DNA of 64,000 nucleotides, taken from positions 20,263,501 to 20,327,500 of the forward strand of contig JABWDB010000002.1 of the NCBI GenBank assembly GCA_019614645.1. Direction: 5' to 3'. The first letter of the stretch is position 1; every line of letters begins with the position of its first letter. The translations under genes were made by a program, and so were the position numbers. The notes beneath the pieces were generated by a model. It saw only the letters and a program-made list of their open reading frames with translations, made no database searches and had not been told where the DNA came from. Positions 61,836-64,000 of the stretch are shown in pieces. Source of the DNA: Stratiolaelaps scimitus (taxonomy: Eukaryota > Arthropoda > Arachnida > Mesostigmata > Laelapidae).

Positions 61836-62476
61836 AGAACGCGATCACTATGGTCTCTATGCAGAATACGCCTTATTGCGTAACCCCTTCAATATCGCTG
61901 CTCTGACAATAACGATTGGCTCAATTTCATCTTCGGGGAACTGTTCCTGTTGAGATGTGCACAATCCTTGGATTCGGATTACCAAGAAACTGGCACCGTG
62001 TCATAGAAGCACACGGCAACTCGTATTTGCATTCGTTGCTGACAGGTTGTCCGCGACGGCGATCAGCGTCTGAATGTTAAAATCGAATAGCAACGTAGAG
62101 AGAATCAGTTGAATCAGTAGACGAGAGCACGTCATCATGCGGCGGACAGCATTCGCCATAATTGCCACCGCATTATTGGCACAGGCAGGATGGCTTTACT
62201 ATCGCACACGAACAGACGTCTTTGCACGCGTACACTGCTTGACATTATCGCTATCGCCTGTCGGCAGATAGGACACAGTGTCCAATTTTTTTGGGTAATC
62301 AAGTTATATAATCTAATTACATCTAATATGGATTTGACGCGAGCTAAGGTTTGCTCGAGTCCAATCTGCTATAGAGAGAAGAGAGATAGGGAGAGCGACC
62401 TTGGTAGCCTCTATTGGGGAAAATAGCTCTCTTCGCAGAACTGCGCACAAATTTCCGGGATATGTGCAAACTATGC

Positions 62477-62523
<47 letters not shown>

Positions 62524-62704
62524 CGGATAGTGTTCCCACAACGGAAACATGACATTGTAAATTGGAGGTAGCGCCGTAAAACGTGTGTTTATTTTTACTA
62601 ATTACGTTGAGAACTTTCTGGAACACCCACTTGTAAGGTGCATTGCACAACAGGAGCTTTAGCGAATGCAATTTTGAAATTATTATATAAGGGATACAAA
62701 GAGA
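61836..62704. other. Gene-free spacer between repeat copies
   Basis: Contains the (TA)n tract at 62480-62521. No gene or RNA recognised. Confidence 0.5.
62480..62521. repeat. (TA)n microsatellite
   Basis: An uninterrupted TA run of about 42 bp. Confidence 0.95.
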
Positions 62705-62935
62705 ATCTCGAGTATATCCGTTATGCTCTATCGGCGGTTGAATGGCTATCATAGTCGGCAGCAGTGTCATTCGTAGGAGGATGACGAAATGTACAATAGC
62801 AGCAGAAGTTTGGACTCTCTGCTGCAGACGTCCTTCCAACGGGAAGGTAGTTCCTGCTTAGTTTAGAAACTAATTGTTATCTGCGGGGCTACTTCCAGAT
62901 CGGAATATGATTTGACAAGAGGGGAAAGCTTTCAT
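62705..62935 (-). pseudogene. Diverged repeat copy 2, frame broken
   Basis: The counterpart of 61600-61835. On the minus strand the matching translation reads SYSDLEVAPQI and later SRWKDV, but a stop codon and a frame change separate these pieces. This copy is therefore degenerate relative to copy 1. Shared residues (SY.DLE.A.QI, SRW..KDV) support homology at the protein level. Calling it a pseudogene assumes that the minus-strand frame of copy 1 was once coding. Confidence 0.4.
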
Positions 62936-64000
62936 TCCTCTACTGCTTCGTACCGTTCTTGGTCATTCCGAGACAGAACAAACCGAATTTACTTGTAGTA
63001 AAAATCTCCCTTTACGACTTTAGGGTACCGTGACTTCACAAACGTAGCCCTAACGATTCACTCGTCCCTGGTAGATTCCTCGAAAGCAGCAGCTACCAGG
63101 GAGGGATCACCGCGAGTTATTTACATGGAACTGGCAAGGCCCATCTAGCGATCATGCCTTCGTGATATTCGCACGACCTAATCCCCGTGGGAGGTCGATA
63201 GTTCGACAGCTGAAGCTGGCCAGCCACTGTCTATTCCAGACGTATTCTGGCTTCGGTTGTGCTCATATGCGCTGCTGCGGTCTTCATCGTAACGTTGGCC
63301 AGTGAGATACGCTCCTGCCATACAGCCCCCGGGGGCCGGACGCATTCACTCACAAACTACACAGGCAGGGCTAGGCACTCGCAAGTACGAGTGATCCTTC
63401 GAATGACAGCTATATTCCCTGTCGCGTAGCCGAACTGACTTTGAGAGTCTGCTGAATTCATGCCAGGCGTGATAAGGGTCGGCGCCGTTGTGACCGATCC
63501 GTCAGGCGCACTTCCGGTGATGACATCACGTGGCTTTGGTTGTGAAGGGAGGAATTCGTCGTGAATCTGCCCAGTTTCAGGGGTAAGTCGACTTCGAAAG
63601 CCAAGCCCCCCCCGGGAGGAACACTCTCGCGCATCTGCGAACATCTACACACCCGGCCAACTTCGAACGTTGCTGAGGTGGTATGGAGCGCAACGTATAC
63701 AATATGCCTTCGCGTCTTTGCGCATCCTGACCCAATAGTTCAGGCGACTGCATAGCGATATTTCCTGTCACAGAAGAACGAACGAGACAGAGAGGGGGAA
63801 CGACGACAAAGCCAGTGTGCCTGTGGTGAAACGGAGGAGATCTAAGCTATCGTCGTCTAAGACGTTCGAGGTGACACTAGCTCAACTATGGGGGTATGGC
63901 CACAAAAATGGTCGGAAAGCTGTCATTGTGATGGTGGTTTTGCAATAGTAGTGAGCTGGTTTGGTTCGCCTGAATATGGGCACACTTACGCGACTTTCTC
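62936..64000. other. Gene-free stretch
   Basis: Contains the 10-bp hairpin at 63065-63102 and a C-run (ccccccccggg near 63608). Frames of 64-95 codons overlap on both strands around 63357-63771, with no motif. Confidence 0.45.
63065..63102. repeat. Perfect 10-bp hairpin
   Basis: TCCCTGGTAG (63065-63074) is complementary to CTACCAGGGA (63093-63102) across an 18-nt loop. Confidence 0.7.

Noticed and set aside
61726..61953. 75-codon plus-strand open frame across the repeat copy
   Set aside because: It begins at a TTG, and the minus-strand frame of the same repeat looks far more protein-like and is partly preserved in the second copy.
52557..62521. Tyr/Ile-rich open frames crossing the (TA)n tracts
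   Set aside because: Their alternating Ile-Tyr translations are direct products of the dinucleotide repeats.
1..64000. CRISPR arrays, insertion sequences, bacterial operons, rRNA genes
   Set aside because: I saw no regularly spaced repeats, transposase catalytic motifs, ribosome binding sites or rRNA-like stretches. The window looks eukaryotic and largely non-coding.

Overview
This window looks like non-coding or intergenic/intronic nuclear DNA of an animal, most likely an arthropod. A mite or other chelicerate would fit the mixed base composition and the very frequent (TA)n and (GA)n runs, but that assignment is an impression and is not supported by any gene. There are no operons, ribosome binding sites, dense coding runs or other prokaryotic features. 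I could not recognise a complete protein-coding gene, an rRNA, an intact tRNA or a CRISPR array. Most open frames of 60-200 codons look like chance frames: they overlap on several frames and both strands in GC-rich patches, lack family motifs and often start at non-ATG codons.

The layout is an alternation of AT-rich DNA, which carries about twenty (TA)n tracts of 17-45 bp plus (GA)n, (AAT)n, (TG)n and (GAT)n runs, with GC-rich, trinucleotide-rich islands of 0.3-1.3 kb. The islands lie near 1.4-2.0, 6.9-8.3, 12.9-13.3, 23.8-24.3, 24.9-25.4, 33.7-34.1, 43.05-43.3, 44.3-44.9, 53.7-54.5 and 59.3-60.5 kb. They could be promoter or first-exon regions or GC-rich intronic DNA. The island at 59.3-60.5 kb holds the longest open frame of the window and ends in several ATTGG (inverted CCAAT) elements.

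Old mobile DNA is the best-supported content after the simple repeats. Two minus-strand open stretches (10458-10955 and 20168-20650) carry reverse-transcriptase-like motifs (HADDT and YVDDV) with plausible downstream residues, and may be decayed non-LTR retrotransposon fragments. Four tRNA-like sequences with A-box and/or B-box matches (6227-6300 plus, 18240-18310 minus, 21681-21755 plus, 41105-41192 minus) look like tRNA-derived SINE heads or tRNA pseudogenes. Two diverged repeat pairs also stand out. One is a 22-nt exact direct repeat 1082 bp apart (11062 and 12144) inside a longer degenerate match. The other is a roughly 230-bp match 1105 bp apart (about 61600-61835 and 62705-62935); its left copy is open on the minus strand with a protein-like translation.

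The most striking local structure is a near-perfect inverted repeat at 46569-46624, with 27-bp arms, one mismatch, one G-T wobble and a 2-nt centre. Smaller hairpins lie at 5755, 11081, 31850, 36479, 47123, 55426 and 63065. Nothing here shows a set of genes working together. If the window belongs to a gene, it is most simply read as long introns or flanking DNA whose exons I cannot identify.
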